This document shows positions 8,499-18,127 of a stretch of 64,000 nucleotides of DNA, piece by piece; within the stretch, counting starts at the first letter, position 1; each line of letters starts with the position of its first letter. Below the pieces are notes generated by a model, which did not search any database, was not told the origin of the DNA, and saw only the letters and a list, made by a program, of their open reading frames with translations. A program made the translations under genes and the position numbers. Origin of the DNA: Clostridia bacterium (GTDB lineage Bacteria; Bacillota; Clostridia; Oscillospirales; Acutalibacteraceae); the NCBI GenBank assembly GCA_017503135.1, contig JAFVTQ010000002.1, positions 235,502 through 299,501 of the forward strand, read 5' to 3'.

Positions 8499-9929
8499 AT
8501 GCTTTTGATAATTTTAACTTTATTCCCCGTAATCGGTGGTTTGATTTTACCAATGCTCAATAAAATCCAGAACCGAAACACTCGTTTAGGTGCAGTTATT
8601 CTCATTCAGGTAATTGAAACTGTTCTTGGTTTTATGGTAATTCTCGGTGACAAAATTTCAACGGGTACATTTACACTTGTTGACCAGATTTCTGTTGGAT
8701 TTACCGCTGACACCCTTGCAAAATTCTTTGTTGCATTGGTTATCGTTGGTTGGACATTGGTAACACTCTATGCTTGTGTTTATATGAAACATGAAGAAAA
8801 CGAAATGAGATTTTTCTTATTTATGTTCCTTTCAGAAGGTGCAATGCTCGGCGCTGCTCTTTCACAGAATCTCGTTTCAATGTATGTTTTCTATGAAATG
8901 GTTACTCTTTTCTCAATGCCATTGGTTCTTCATTCTCTTTCAAAAGAATCAGTTGCAGCTGCCAAAAAATATCTCTATTATTCTGTTGCAGGTGCATTTT
9001 TAGCACTCTTCGGTATCTTTGTTCTTGCAACAAACAGTAGCACATTGTCTTTTGTTGCAGGCGGCGTAGATGTTACTGCTTCACCACTTGTACTTGCCAG
9101 TGTATTCACAATGCTTTTAGGCTTTGGTGCAAAAGCAGGTCTTTTCCCAATGCATGGTTGGTTGCCAACGGCTCACCCTGTTGCCCCTGCACCTGCAAGT
9201 GCATTGCTTTCAGGTCTTATTGCAAAAGCCGGTGTTCTCGCAATTATAAGAACAATATTCTATATTGTCGGCACAGATGTTCTCACAGGCACTTGGGTGC
9301 AGACAGTTGCTTTGTCTTTTGCACTCTTAACTGTACTTATGGGCTCAATGATGGCTTATCTTGAAAAAGGCTTTAAAAAGCGCCTTGCATTTTCAACTGT
9401 CAGCCAGATTTCTTATGTGCTTACAGGACTTTTCCTTTTCACTGATGACGGTTTTCAGGGTGCGCTCTGGCAAATCGTTTTCCACGCAGTTGTAAAAGTT
9501 GGCCTCTTCCTTTGTGCTGGTGCAGTAATCTTTATGTATGGCAAAACAGATGTCAAAGACCTTAAAGGACTTGGTAAGAAAATGCCAATTACATTCACTT
9601 GCTTTACCGTGCTTTCACTTTCACTTATCGGTATTCCACCAACAGGTGGTTTTTACAGCAAATGGTATATCGCAACTTCAGCACTCGATGCAGATTTAGG
9701 TGCGCTTTCTTATATTGCACCAATCATTCTTTTGGTTTCTGCAATTCTCACAGCAGCATATCTTCTTTCAATTTCAATCGATGCTTTCTTCGGTAAAGAA
9801 GAAACAGAGATAGAAAAAGTGCGTGAGCCATTGTTTATGGTTATTCCAATTATTATTCTTACAGTTATTGCTGTTGCGGGTGGAATTTTCTCACTTACAA
9901 CAAGCGATATTCTTGCGCCAGTTTTATAA
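8499..9929 (+). CDS. Antiporter-like (MrpD/NuoM family) subunit 2
   Basis: A 476-aa membrane protein with the Proton_antipo_M fold. The family residues E133 ('FYEMVTLFS'), K212 ('GAKAGLFPMHGWLP') and K243 ('LIAKAG') are all present, as is the 'HPVAPAPASALLSG' loop shared with subunit 4. A good ribosome site (AAGGGGG) lies before the ATG. Which of the four paralogues corresponds to MrpD cannot be settled by eye. Confidence 0.88.
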   Translation: MLLIILTLFPVIGGLILPMLNKIQNRNTRLGAVILIQVIETVLGFMVILGDKISTGTFTLVDQISVGFTADTLAKFFVALVIVGWTLVTLYACVYMKHEENEMRFFLFMFLSEGAMLGAALSQNLVSMYVFYEMVTLFSMPLVLHSLSKESVAAAKKYLYYSVAGAFLALFGIFVLATNSSTLSFVAGGVDVTASPLVLASVFTMLLGFGAKAGLFPMHGWLPTAHPVAPAPASALLSGLIAKAGVLAIIRTIFYIVGTDVLTGTWVQTVALSFALLTVLMGSMMAYLEKGFKKRLAFSTVSQISYVLTGLFLFTDDGFQGALWQIVFHAVVKVGLFLCAGAVIFMYGKTDVKDLKGLGKKMPITFTCFTVLSLSLIGIPPTGGFYSKWYIATSALDADLGALSYIAPIILLVSAILTAAYLLSISIDAFFGKEETEIEKVREPLFMVIPIIILTVIAVAGGIFSLTTSDILAPVL

Positions 9930-9944
9930 TAGGAGGTTATTGAG

Positions 9945-11399
9945 ATGAACAGTTTATTTTTAATCGTCCCAATTTTTCTTCCTATAATCTTGGGCGCTTT
10001 ATCGTTTTTAATTCCCGCCGAAAAGAAAAAACAGAGAAATACATTTGTTATGTTCACAATTCTCTGTTCATCTGTTTCTGTATGGGCATTAGCACTTAAC
10101 ACTCCACAGGAGTCACTTACACTTTTAAACTTTACTGAAAATTTAAGCTTCGTGTTAAAGCTCGATGGCGCAGGCAAGCTTTTCTCTTGTCTTTCGGCTA
10201 CACTCTGGCCATTAACGGCTCTTTATGCTTTTGAGTATATGAGCCACGAAAAGAACTTGCCAATGTTCTATGCTTTCTTCACAATGGCATTCGGCGCAAC
10301 AATGGGCATCGCAATGGCGAGCAACATTCTCACAATGTATCTTTTCTACGAATTGCTCACACTCTTCACAATTCCACTTGTTATGCACGGCTTAACAAGA
10401 AAGCATAATCAAGCAGCAAGAAAATATATGAACTATTCAATCGGTGGTGCTGCTTTCGCTTTTGCTGGTGTTGCATTTCTTATTGTGAATGACGCTAACG
10501 ATTTTGTATTCGGTGGTCACATCACAAGTCCTGAAGACCCAACCATCGCACTCATTCTCTTTGTCTTCGCATTTTTAGGATTTGGTGTTAAGGCTGCTGT
10601 TTTTCCACTTCACAGTTGGTTGCCGACAGCATCAGTTGCACCGACACCTGTTACTGCATTGCTTCACGCAGTTGCCGTTGTTAAAGCGGGTGCTTTTGCA
10701 ATTATCCGTCTTATCTATTATTCATACGGCACAGATTTTATAAAAGGCTCTTGGGCGCAGAATCTTGTAATGGCTCTTGCAATGTTTACAATTTTCTATG
10801 GCTCTATGACAGCTTTAAGACAAAAACATTTCAAGAGAAGACTTGCATTCTCAACAATATCAAACCTTTCATATATTGTTTTTGCAGCAACTCTTATGAC
10901 AGAAGCAGGACTTTTGGCAGCATTCTGTCACCTTCTCTTCCACTCTATTATTAAAATAGGCGCATTCTTCTCGGCAGGTGCCGTGCTTCACAAGACAGAG
11001 CGTGAATATGTGCCAGAGCTTGAGGGTATCGGCAGAAAAATGCCACTTACATTTATATTCTTTACAATTTCTGCACTATCACTTACAGGTATTCCACCAT
11101 TCTGTGGATTTGTCAGTAAATGGTATATCGCAACTGCTTCAATGGAAGCACAAAATCCATTTGCTATTGTGGGCGTAGTTATTTTGCTTATCTCTGCATT
11201 CTTAACTGCAATGTATATGCTCTCACCTGCAATCAAGGCATTCTTCAAGCGTCGCGACAATGCAAATGATGTATCAGATGTTAAAGAAGCAAATGCGCTT
11301 ATGCAAGTGCCTATGGGTATCTGTGCTGTGCTTTGTATTGTAACAGGTCTTATGGCATCAAATGTTATTGAACTTATCAAGGGGGTATTGGCAATATGA
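9945..11399 (+). CDS. Antiporter-like (MrpA/MrpD family) subunit 3
   Basis: A 484-aa polytopic protein. E136 ('LFYELLTLF'), K216 ('GVKAAVFPLHSWLP') and K247 ('HAVAVVKAG') are conserved. The 'LLHAVAVVKAG' stretch resembles the MrpA/NuoL-type 'LHxxxMVxAG' more than the 'SGLIxKxG' of its neighbours, so it may play the MrpA N-terminal role (inference). A ribosome site AGGAGG precedes the ATG; the stop codon overlaps the next ATG by four bases (ATGA). Confidence 0.88.
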   Translation: MNSLFLIVPIFLPIILGALSFLIPAEKKKQRNTFVMFTILCSSVSVWALALNTPQESLTLLNFTENLSFVLKLDGAGKLFSCLSATLWPLTALYAFEYMSHEKNLPMFYAFFTMAFGATMGIAMASNILTMYLFYELLTLFTIPLVMHGLTRKHNQAARKYMNYSIGGAAFAFAGVAFLIVNDANDFVFGGHITSPEDPTIALILFVFAFLGFGVKAAVFPLHSWLPTASVAPTPVTALLHAVAVVKAGAFAIIRLIYYSYGTDFIKGSWAQNLVMALAMFTIFYGSMTALRQKHFKRRLAFSTISNLSYIVFAATLMTEAGLLAAFCHLLFHSIIKIGAFFSAGAVLHKTEREYVPELEGIGRKMPLTFIFFTISALSLTGIPPFCGFVSKWYIATASMEAQNPFAIVGVVILLISAFLTAMYMLSPAIKAFFKRRDNANDVSDVKEANALMQVPMGICAVLCIVTGLMASNVIELIKGVLAI

Positions 11400-13363
11400 C
11401 AGCTTTAACTATGTATTGTGTTTTCACTCCCTTTGTTGCAGCAATTATTTCTGCACTTTTAGGTAAATATGAAAAACTTCGTAATGCAGTTGTAATTCTT
11501 GCAACTTTTATAAGTTTGGCTCTTTCAGTTTTAATTGCTCAATCCCCTGCAAGAATTGTCTGCTTTGCATCTTTGAATTTCCAGATTGGTGGCTTTAATT
11601 CAACCTATGCAATTATTGCTGCTTTCATGTGGTTTGCAGCAGCCTTGCTCTCACCACAATATTTCAAAGACCACAACCACAAACTTTCAAGATATTATTT
11701 CTTCTTCCTTGTAACAATGGGCGCTACATTGGGCGTTTTCCTTTCTGCTGATTTGATGACAACTTTCATATTCTTTGAAATTATGTCATTCACATCATAC
11801 ATGTGGGTTATTCAGGACGAAACCAAAGACGCAATGGATGCTGGAAAAACATATCTTGCCATCGCCGTGCTTGGTGGTATGGTGGCATTAATGGGACTTT
11901 TCGTGCTTTATAACATCACAGGCACATTGATGATTGCTGACCTTTATTCTGCTATTCAATATGTTGGCAAATCAACAGAACTCTATGTTGCAGCATTCTG
12001 CTTGCTTTTTGGTTTCGGTGCAAAAGCAGGTATGTTTCCATTACACATCTGGTTACCAAAAGCTCACCCTGTTGCTCCTGCTCCTGCAAGTGCACTTCTT
12101 TCGGGTGTACTCACTAAAACAGGTGTATTCGGTATTCTTGTTGTTACTGGTCAAATTCTTCGTGACGATGAAATCTGGGGCTACACATTATTAGCCCTTG
12201 CTACAATAACAATGGTATTGGGTGCAGTTATTGCTGTATTCTCAAATAACCTTAAACGCACTTTAGCTTGTTCTTCACTTTCACAAATCGGGTTTATCCT
12301 TGTTGGTGTATCAATGATTACACTTTTAGGTGAAGAAAACGCATTAGCGGCAAATGGCACATTCCTTTATATGATTAACCATTCAATAGTTAAACTTGTG
12401 CTCTTCCTTTGTGCTGGTGCAATTTATCTTGGCGCTCATACTCTTGACCTTAACAAGTTAAAGGGTTACGGCAGAAACAAGCCCGTTATTATGATTACAT
12501 TCTTAATCGGTGCTTGTTCACTTGCAGGTATCCCAGGTTTTACCGGCTACCTTTCAAAGACACTTGTTCACGAAGCAATCGTTGAATATGCGCATTTAAG
12601 TCATTTACCAATCATAACTATTATTGAGTGGTTATTCTTATTCTCAGGTGGTCTTACAGCGGCATATATGCTCAAACTCTTTGTGGCAATCTTCATTGAA
12701 AAACCGACTGAAGAAACCGAGAAGGGCAAAAAACTCTCACCACTTTCTGCCATTGCTCTTATCATTTCAGCAGTTGCTATTCCTGTTATTGGAATTTACA
12801 CACCATTAGTTGAGAAAATCACTTATCCAATGCTCTCACTTGTGAACGGTCATCACTTCCACCACGAGATTCACTATTTTTCATTCACAAATCTCAAAGG
12901 TGTATTGATTTCACTTGCAATCGGTATTCTTGTTTATGCACTCTTTATTCGTAAAGTTCTTGTTAAAAATAAGACTTATGTTAACCCAATGGACGGCAAG
13001 ATTTCACTTGAAAATCAGGTTTATATTCCTTTGATTAAAATTCTCACAGCCGTTTTCGGTGTTATTTGCAGAGCTTTTGCAGACTTAACTGATTTTCTTA
13101 TTTTCCTTACTCGCAAGAGTGTATTATCTGATGCAAAAGAGCATACAGAACACCAGAGAAAATACGCTTATGCATTGGGCGATGTTGTTGACCACGTTAA
13201 GCACGACAAAACACATAAAAATGCAAACTTATTTGTGCGTGTTTCTGAAACAATTTCAAAAACAACACAGAGAATTTCATCAAACTTCTCATTTGCTTTG
13301 TTTATGACCTGTTTCGGTGTTTGCATTATTCTTGTTTTCCTTATAATTTCTTTTGTGTCTTGA
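11396..13363 (+). CDS. Antiporter-like subunit 4 with long C-terminal extension
   Basis: A 655-aa membrane protein, the largest and last of the cluster. The antiporter core (about 1-450) has E128, K210 ('GAKAGMFPLHIWLP') and K241 ('VLTKTG'). The extra about 200 residues contain a His-rich stretch ('NGHHFHHEIHYF', about 484-495), further helices and a final transmembrane segment, reminiscent of the lateral helix extension of NuoL/MbhH-type subunits (inference). No terminator is visible behind it, and the asnA promoter begins at its stop codon. Confidence 0.86.
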   Translation: MTALTMYCVFTPFVAAIISALLGKYEKLRNAVVILATFISLALSVLIAQSPARIVCFASLNFQIGGFNSTYAIIAAFMWFAAALLSPQYFKDHNHKLSRYYFFFLVTMGATLGVFLSADLMTTFIFFEIMSFTSYMWVIQDETKDAMDAGKTYLAIAVLGGMVALMGLFVLYNITGTLMIADLYSAIQYVGKSTELYVAAFCLLFGFGAKAGMFPLHIWLPKAHPVAPAPASALLSGVLTKTGVFGILVVTGQILRDDEIWGYTLLALATITMVLGAVIAVFSNNLKRTLACSSLSQIGFILVGVSMITLLGEENALAANGTFLYMINHSIVKLVLFLCAGAIYLGAHTLDLNKLKGYGRNKPVIMITFLIGACSLAGIPGFTGYLSKTLVHEAIVEYAHLSHLPIITIIEWLFLFSGGLTAAYMLKLFVAIFIEKPTEETEKGKKLSPLSAIALIISAVAIPVIGIYTPLVEKITYPMLSLVNGHHFHHEIHYFSFTNLKGVLISLAIGILVYALFIRKVLVKNKTYVNPMDGKISLENQVYIPLIKILTAVFGVICRAFADLTDFLIFLTRKSVLSDAKEHTEHQRKYAYALGDVVDHVKHDKTHKNANLFVRVSETISKTTQRISSNFSFALFMTCFGVCIILVFLIISFVS

Positions 13364-13388
13364 CAAAAGAGTATATTTTAATTAAAAT
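13360..13388 (+). promoter_or_regulatory. asnA promoter
   Basis: TTGACA (13360-13365), 17-bp spacer, TAAAAT (13383-13388). The -35 element overlaps the stop codon of the last antiporter gene. Confidence 0.7.
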
Positions 13389-13420
13389 TTAGTTTAGTAT
13401 TTTTAAAGGCGTGATTTCAG

Positions 13421-14428
13421 ATGAACAAAATCTATATTCCAGAAGGATATAGCCCCAAACTGAATAGATATGACACTCAAAGAGCCATTGATATTATCAA
13501 ACAACTTTTTCAGCAGAATTTCTGCAAAGCGCTTTCATTAAAGCGTGTTTCTGCTCCACTTTTTGTTAGTTGCAGTTCAGGGCTTAATGATAATCTTAAT
13601 GGTACAGAACGACCTGTAACCTTTGATGTGCCCGCAATAGAGGGTGATGCTGAAATCGTGCACTCACTTGCTAAATGGAAGCGTTTAGCTCTCAAGAGAT
13701 ATGATTTCTGGATGCACGAAGGTCTTTTGACTGATATGAATGCCATCCGTCGTGACGAAGAGCTTGACAACATTCACTCAATCTATGTTGACCAGTGGGA
13801 CTGGGAAAAGGTTATTGAAGACAATGACCGTAACCCTGAGTATCTTCGTGATACAGTTCAGAAAATTGTTGATACAATCTGTGATGTTAATGAGTTGCTT
13901 CAAGAGAAATTCCCTCAACTTGATACAAAAATCGAGAGAAATGTAAAATTTATCACATCACAAGAACTTGAAGATTTATATCCCGACTTGACTCCTGAAG
14001 AACGTGAATGTGAATTTGCAAGAGAACACAAAACAATCTTTATTATGGGAATCGGTGGCAAGTTAAAATCAGGCAATAAGCATGGTAACCGTGCACCTGA
14101 CTATGATGACTGGTCACTTAACGGCGACATCATTTTCTGGGATAATGTGAGAAATGCTCCAATAGAGATTTCTTCAATGGGTATTCGTGTAAATAAGGAA
14201 GTACTTGACCGTCAATTAACCCTTGCAGGTTGTGACGACAGACGAGAGCTTGCATTCCACAAAATGCTTCTCAACGACGAGTTACCACTTACAATCGGCG
14301 GTGGTATTGGTCAATCAAGACTTTGTATGTTGCTTATGGGTTGTGCTCATGTGGGCGAAGTTCAATGCTCACTCTGGGACGAAGAAACCGTAAGACTCTG
14401 CAAAGAAAATCATATAAGATTATTATAA
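13421..14428 (+). CDS. asnA: Aspartate--ammonia ligase (asparagine synthetase A)
   Basis: Converts aspartate, ammonia and ATP to asparagine, AMP and PPi in the cytoplasm. At 335 aa it matches the family length. The N-terminus 'YIPEGYSPKLNRYDTQ' and the segments 'VSAPLFV', 'VTFDVPAI', 'QWDWEKVI' and the class II synthetase-like end 'TIGGGIGQSRLCMLLMG' are characteristic of AsnA. The gene faces asnS across a shared terminator, so asparagine synthesis and charging genes are adjacent but separately transcribed. Confidence 0.95.
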   Translation: MNKIYIPEGYSPKLNRYDTQRAIDIIKQLFQQNFCKALSLKRVSAPLFVSCSSGLNDNLNGTERPVTFDVPAIEGDAEIVHSLAKWKRLALKRYDFWMHEGLLTDMNAIRRDEELDNIHSIYVDQWDWEKVIEDNDRNPEYLRDTVQKIVDTICDVNELLQEKFPQLDTKIERNVKFITSQELEDLYPDLTPEERECEFAREHKTIFIMGIGGKLKSGNKHGNRAPDYDDWSLNGDIIFWDNVRNAPIEISSMGIRVNKEVLDRQLTLAGCDDRRELAFHKMLLNDELPLTIGGGIGQSRLCMLLMGCAHVGEVQCSLWDEETVRLCKENHIRLL

Positions 14429-14437
14429 TAAATACAA

Positions 14438-14475
14438 AAAGCGTAGTAACCAAATGGCTACTACGCTTTATTTTT
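14438..14475. terminator. Bidirectional terminator between asnA and asnS
   Basis: An 11-bp perfect stem, AAAGCGTAGTA (14438-14448) with TACTACGCTTT (14459-14469), is followed by a T-rich run on both strands. It serves asnA from the left and asnS from the right. Confidence 0.85.
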
Positions 14476-14483
14476 ATATTCAA

Positions 14484-15857
14484 TTAGAAATCGCAGTTTT
14501 TAGGTGTTCTGCAGTATGGGATAACGTCACGGATATTTTCCATACCTGTAACATAAATGAGAAGTCTTTCAAAGCCCATACCGAAACCTGAATGTGTGCA
14601 TCCGCCGTATTTACGAAGATTGCAATACCAGTCAAGTGATTCAGGTGCAATGCCAAGTTCATTCATACGGCCGATAAGACGGTCATATCTTGTTTCTCTC
14701 TGGCTACCGCCCATCAATTCACCTGCGTCTGGAACAAGCAAGTCAACTGCTGCAACTGTGCTGCCATCGTCATTCTGATACATATAGAATGCTTTGAATT
14801 CTTTTGGCCAGTCATAAACGAAAACAGGAGCATTGAACTTTTTCTCTGTGAGATATTTTTCGTGCTCACGAGCAAGGTCTTCCGTATATTCAGGTTTGAA
14901 TTTGAAGTTTTCTGTTGCGTCTGCTTCTTTAAGAATTGTGATTGCATCTTTGAATGGAAGTCTAACGATTTCACTATCAATAAGCTTTGTCATTCTCTCA
15001 CGAAGATTGATTCCGTTGAATTTTTCAAGGAATTCAAGCTCTGCAGGACAACGGTCCATAATTGTTTTGAGAATTGATTTTAAGAAATCTTCTTCAACAT
15101 CCATAAGGTCAAACAAATCTGCAAATGCAATTTCAGGCTCAATCATCCAGAATTCTGCAGCGTGTGTTCTTGTGTTAGAATTTTCTGCTCTGAATGTTGG
15201 TCCGAATGTATAAATCTTGCTGAATGCAAGAGCAAATGTTTCGCCCTCTAACTGACCTGTAACAGCAAGTGAAGAATGTTTGCCGAAGAAATCGTCTGAA
15301 TAGTCTTTCTTGTCGTTATCAAGTGGGTCATAGGTTGTAACTGTGAATGTGTTACCTGCGCCCTCAGCGTCGTTTGATGTGAGAAGTGGTGTGTGCACAT
15401 AAACATAACCATTATTCTGGAAATATTCGTGAATAGCCATTGAAGCAACACTTCTAACCTTGAACACAGCTTGGAAAAGTCTTGTTCTTGGACGAAGATA
15501 TGCGTTTTCTCTTAAGAATTCAAGTGTGTGTCTTTTTGGCTGAATTGGGTAATCTTCATCACATTCGCCCTTGATTTCAACATTGATTGGTGAAATTTCG
15601 ATTGAGCCGTTGTTTTCGTTCACAACAACCTTACCCTCAACTTCGATACAGCAACCAACCTTAACTGTGTTTACAAGACCTTGAAATTCAGGTGATGCAC
15701 TGTCATAAACCACCTGCAACACATTAAAGATTGTGCCGTCATAAAAGTCAATAAAGCCCATATTCTTTTGCTTTCTGTGGTTTCTAACCCAACCGTTGAG
15801 CTTTACAACTTTACCAATGTATTCTTCTTTGTTATTAAACAAATCGCAAATATACAT
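14484..15857 (-). CDS. asnS: Asparaginyl-tRNA synthetase
   Basis: Charges tRNA-Asn with asparagine. The 457-aa class IIb synthetase has an N-terminal OB-fold anticodon-binding domain (about 1-105, 'VKLNGWVRNHRKQKNMGF') and a catalytic domain with motif 3 at about 424-433 (GFGMGFERLL; Arg431 for ATP). The ending 'RTPKNCDF' and the 'GGSQRE' segment separate AsnRS from AspRS. A ribosome site GAGGAG precedes the ATG. Presence of AsnRS implies direct charging rather than sole reliance on the GatCAB route. Confidence 0.95.
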   Translation of the reverse strand: MYICDLFNNKEEYIGKVVKLNGWVRNHRKQKNMGFIDFYDGTIFNVLQVVYDSASPEFQGLVNTVKVGCCIEVEGKVVVNENNGSIEISPINVEIKGECDEDYPIQPKRHTLEFLRENAYLRPRTRLFQAVFKVRSVASMAIHEYFQNNGYVYVHTPLLTSNDAEGAGNTFTVTTYDPLDNDKKDYSDDFFGKHSSLAVTGQLEGETFALAFSKIYTFGPTFRAENSNTRTHAAEFWMIEPEIAFADLFDLMDVEEDFLKSILKTIMDRCPAELEFLEKFNGINLRERMTKLIDSEIVRLPFKDAITILKEADATENFKFKPEYTEDLAREHEKYLTEKKFNAPVFVYDWPKEFKAFYMYQNDDGSTVAAVDLLVPDAGELMGGSQRETRYDRLIGRMNELGIAPESLDWYCNLRKYGGCTHSGFGMGFERLLIYVTGMENIRDVIPYCRTPKNCDF

Positions 15858-15894
15858 TTTAACTCTCCTCAGATATATTTGTATTTACCGAATA

Positions 15895-15923
15895 ATTATA
15901 CTATTGTTTATTATAAAAATCAA
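15895..15923 (-). promoter_or_regulatory. asnS promoter
   Basis: Minus-strand TTGATT (15918-15923), 17-bp spacer, TATAAT (15895-15900). Confidence 0.65.
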
Positions 15924-15924
15924 G

Positions 15925-15959
15925 ATAAAAAAACAGCAGAGAAATAAATCTCTGCTGTT
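15925..15959 (-). terminator. Terminator of the lipase-like gene
   Basis: An 11-bp stem AACAGCAGAGA (15932-15942) / TCTCTGCTGTT (15949-15959) with a 6-base loop is followed on the minus strand by a run of T. It lies 15 bp beyond the stop codon of the gene ending at 15974. Confidence 0.85.
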
Positions 15960-15973
15960 AATTTTAATTTAAT

Positions 15974-18049
15974 TTAGAGAGCAACAACTAAAATTCCAAG
16001 AACTGCTAATGTTGCAACAATAACTGCTAACCACAAGTTAAAGTTTCCGCCTTCAACTTCTACTGGTGTGCCGGTAGTTGGTTGACTATTATTGTTATTG
16101 TTCTGAACCGGAGCTTGTGGAGCTGGCTGTGTAGGAGCTTCTGTTGGAGCCTCTGTAGGAGCTTCTGTTGGTTCTTCTGTTGGTTCTTCTGTTGGTTCTT
16201 CAGGAGTTTCATCTCCGCCGCCACCAAGAAGTCCACCAAGAAGTCCACCAATGTCAAGGCCACCAATGAGACCACCAATCATACCGCCGATACCTGTGAT
16301 TGTATCAACGATACCACCAAGGTCCATTCCGCCGCCACCGTTGCCGCCAAGACCACCGAGAAGGCTATCAAGACCACCTTCAATAGCACCTAAAAGACCT
16401 TCTGCATCAAATCCAGGAATTTCAGGAAGAGTGATTTCAGGAATTGTGATTGGTGGTAAATCTTCTAATCCAGGAATTTCTGGAAGAGTGATTTCTGGAA
16501 TTGTAATTCCGCCACCTGCGTTTTCATCCATTTCAGCTTTTTCTTCCCATGTCATAAGCATTGGGATTGATGTATCATAATACATAAACTGTGGATATTC
16601 TTCTTTTGATTCAACTGTGCAGTTGTCTGCTTCTGTGAGAAGCCATACATAGAAATCGCCTGTGCCATCATTCATATCATAAGCGATATGGCCAAGGTTC
16701 CTGATGAACCATGTCTGTGTTGGATAAGCACATTTAGAAGCGTCAACTACGAAATCTGGAGAGATTTGTGGATTATTTGCGAGGAATGTATCTTTATCTG
16801 CATCAAATTCTGCTTTAGCGTCAACATAATTTCCGCCATATGTTACATCCAATGTTTCACCAATATTTGCAACTTTTGCAAAGCTACTTGTGTTAATTGT
16901 TTCAATAACACCGTCACTGTTCCAGTTTGCTGCTGGTGTTACAGGTGCGATATATCTGTTATAGTTTGAAACATTGTAATAGTTAGCACCATACAATTGT
17001 GCTTTAGCCATATTAAGTGTTGTGCTTGATACAACACTCTGATATTTGGCAACTGTATATTTAAGGTCTGAACCTGCATTTTTAAGCATAAAGCTTTCAG
17101 CAGCATCATATTTGTCAGCTGGAATAAGAGTCCAGAATGAAGGGATATAACCAAAAATTGGAATAAGAATTTCGTTGTAAATTCTATCCTGACCTGCAAG
17201 CATAATCTGGTCAGCCATTTCAGCAATTGTTGTTAAAAGGCCGAGAGATGGAATAAGGCTTGAAAGTTCTGAGTTGCCAAGAATTTCTTGTTTGATAAGC
17301 TCGCCAAGTTTTTCACCGTCGATATCTGTGTTACCTGTGAAAAGCTGACCCAACATTTCAAGACCGTTGAAAGCAGCATTAGACATAACAACTGTTTCAA
17401 TAGATGCAAGTTTACCAGCATCAAAGATTGGGCTCAATGATGAAATGTATGTATTTACAACTGCACCGCCCATGCTTTCTGCGCAAAGAGAAACTTTGTC
17501 TGCACCTGTCTTATCTTTAACCATTTCGATATATGCATCAAGCTGCTCAGCAACTTCAAATGGGTCTGCTGTCCAGTCATATGTAAAGATATATGATTGG
17601 TCGTCACCAAGCTTTTCTGCAAGCATATATGCAAGAGTCTGTTCAGAAGATGGTGTGAAGCCAAGGTCTGAATCTGTATTAATAGCTGCAGTTGAATCAT
17701 CAACTTTAACTACATTTGTTCTGTTACCATTGTTATCATACATAACAGGTGCAAAAATTGATGTTGTAGCTTGTTTCAAAGCATCAATAAGTACATCAAT
17801 ATTATTTGTATCTGTAAGGTATGTAGCAAGTTTTGGAAGAACTGGTAAAATACCACTGATAATGTTTCCTGCCGAGAAGATTTCGTTACCCGCTGCATCA
17901 TAGAGTGTTTCACCGATGCCACGAACCTGAATTACAGGAACTTTGCTATCTGCTCTTGCGTCACCCAATGCAGCAAATGCTGGAACAAGCATTGTTGCAA
18001 GCATAACAGCAACGAGACAAACGCTGATAATTATGTTTCTTTTTTTCAT
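15974..18049 (-). CDS. Secreted, membrane-tethered alpha/beta hydrolase (lipase-like)
   Basis: A 691-aa extracytoplasmic protein. A signal peptide (about 1-26, ending AFA) is followed by an alpha/beta-hydrolase region with oxyanion-type strand 'KVPVIQVRGIGE' and nucleophile elbow A190-E-S192-M-G, an Ala variant of GxSxG seen in some bacterial lipases. After about residue 520 come 'EITLPEIPG' repeats, a Gly/Leu-rich stretch, an 'EEPT/EAPT' linker and a C-terminal hydrophobic helix (about 668-690) without an LPxTG motif. It probably acts at the cell surface on an ester substrate, which is unknown. The Glu/Pro/Thr linker is low-complexity and typical of Clostridia surface proteins. Confidence 0.75.
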   Translation of the reverse strand: MKKRNIIISVCLVAVMLATMLVPAFAALGDARADSKVPVIQVRGIGETLYDAAGNEIFSAGNIISGILPVLPKLATYLTDTNNIDVLIDALKQATTSIFAPVMYDNNGNRTNVVKVDDSTAAINTDSDLGFTPSSEQTLAYMLAEKLGDDQSYIFTYDWTADPFEVAEQLDAYIEMVKDKTGADKVSLCAESMGGAVVNTYISSLSPIFDAGKLASIETVVMSNAAFNGLEMLGQLFTGNTDIDGEKLGELIKQEILGNSELSSLIPSLGLLTTIAEMADQIMLAGQDRIYNEILIPIFGYIPSFWTLIPADKYDAAESFMLKNAGSDLKYTVAKYQSVVSSTTLNMAKAQLYGANYYNVSNYNRYIAPVTPAANWNSDGVIETINTSSFAKVANIGETLDVTYGGNYVDAKAEFDADKDTFLANNPQISPDFVVDASKCAYPTQTWFIRNLGHIAYDMNDGTGDFYVWLLTEADNCTVESKEEYPQFMYYDTSIPMLMTWEEKAEMDENAGGGITIPEITLPEIPGLEDLPPITIPEITLPEIPGFDAEGLLGAIEGGLDSLLGGLGGNGGGGMDLGGIVDTITGIGGMIGGLIGGLDIGGLLGGLLGGGGDETPEEPTEEPTEEPTEAPTEAPTEAPTQPAPQAPVQNNNNNSQPTTGTPVEVEGGNFNLWLAVIVATLAVLGILVVAL

Positions 18050-18080
18050 AATATCCCTCCGTTATAATATAACTAGGCAT

Positions 18081-18109
18081 ATTTTATCACATATTTTTGC
18101 ATATTACAA
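18081..18109 (-). promoter_or_regulatory. Putative promoter of the lipase-like gene
   Basis: Minus-strand TTGTAA (18104-18109), 17-bp spacer, TAAAAT (18081-18086); a GGAGGG ribosome site follows just before the ATG at 18049. Confidence 0.5.
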
Positions 18110-18127
18110 CATATTTTTAACAAATTT

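Noticed and set aside
9710..10177. 155-residue minus-strand open frame across two antiporter genes
   Set aside because: It is antisense to strongly conserved membrane-protein coding sequence and has no ribosome site.
13389..13420. T-box or attenuator before asnA
   Set aside because: The leader is only about 25 bases and has no T-box sequence or hairpin.
16060..16580. Repetitive stretch that could be taken for a CRISPR array or satellite
   Set aside because: The repeats are codon-level repeats of EEPT/EAPT and EITLPEIPG within the open frame of the lipase-like gene; there are no spacer-repeat units of even length.
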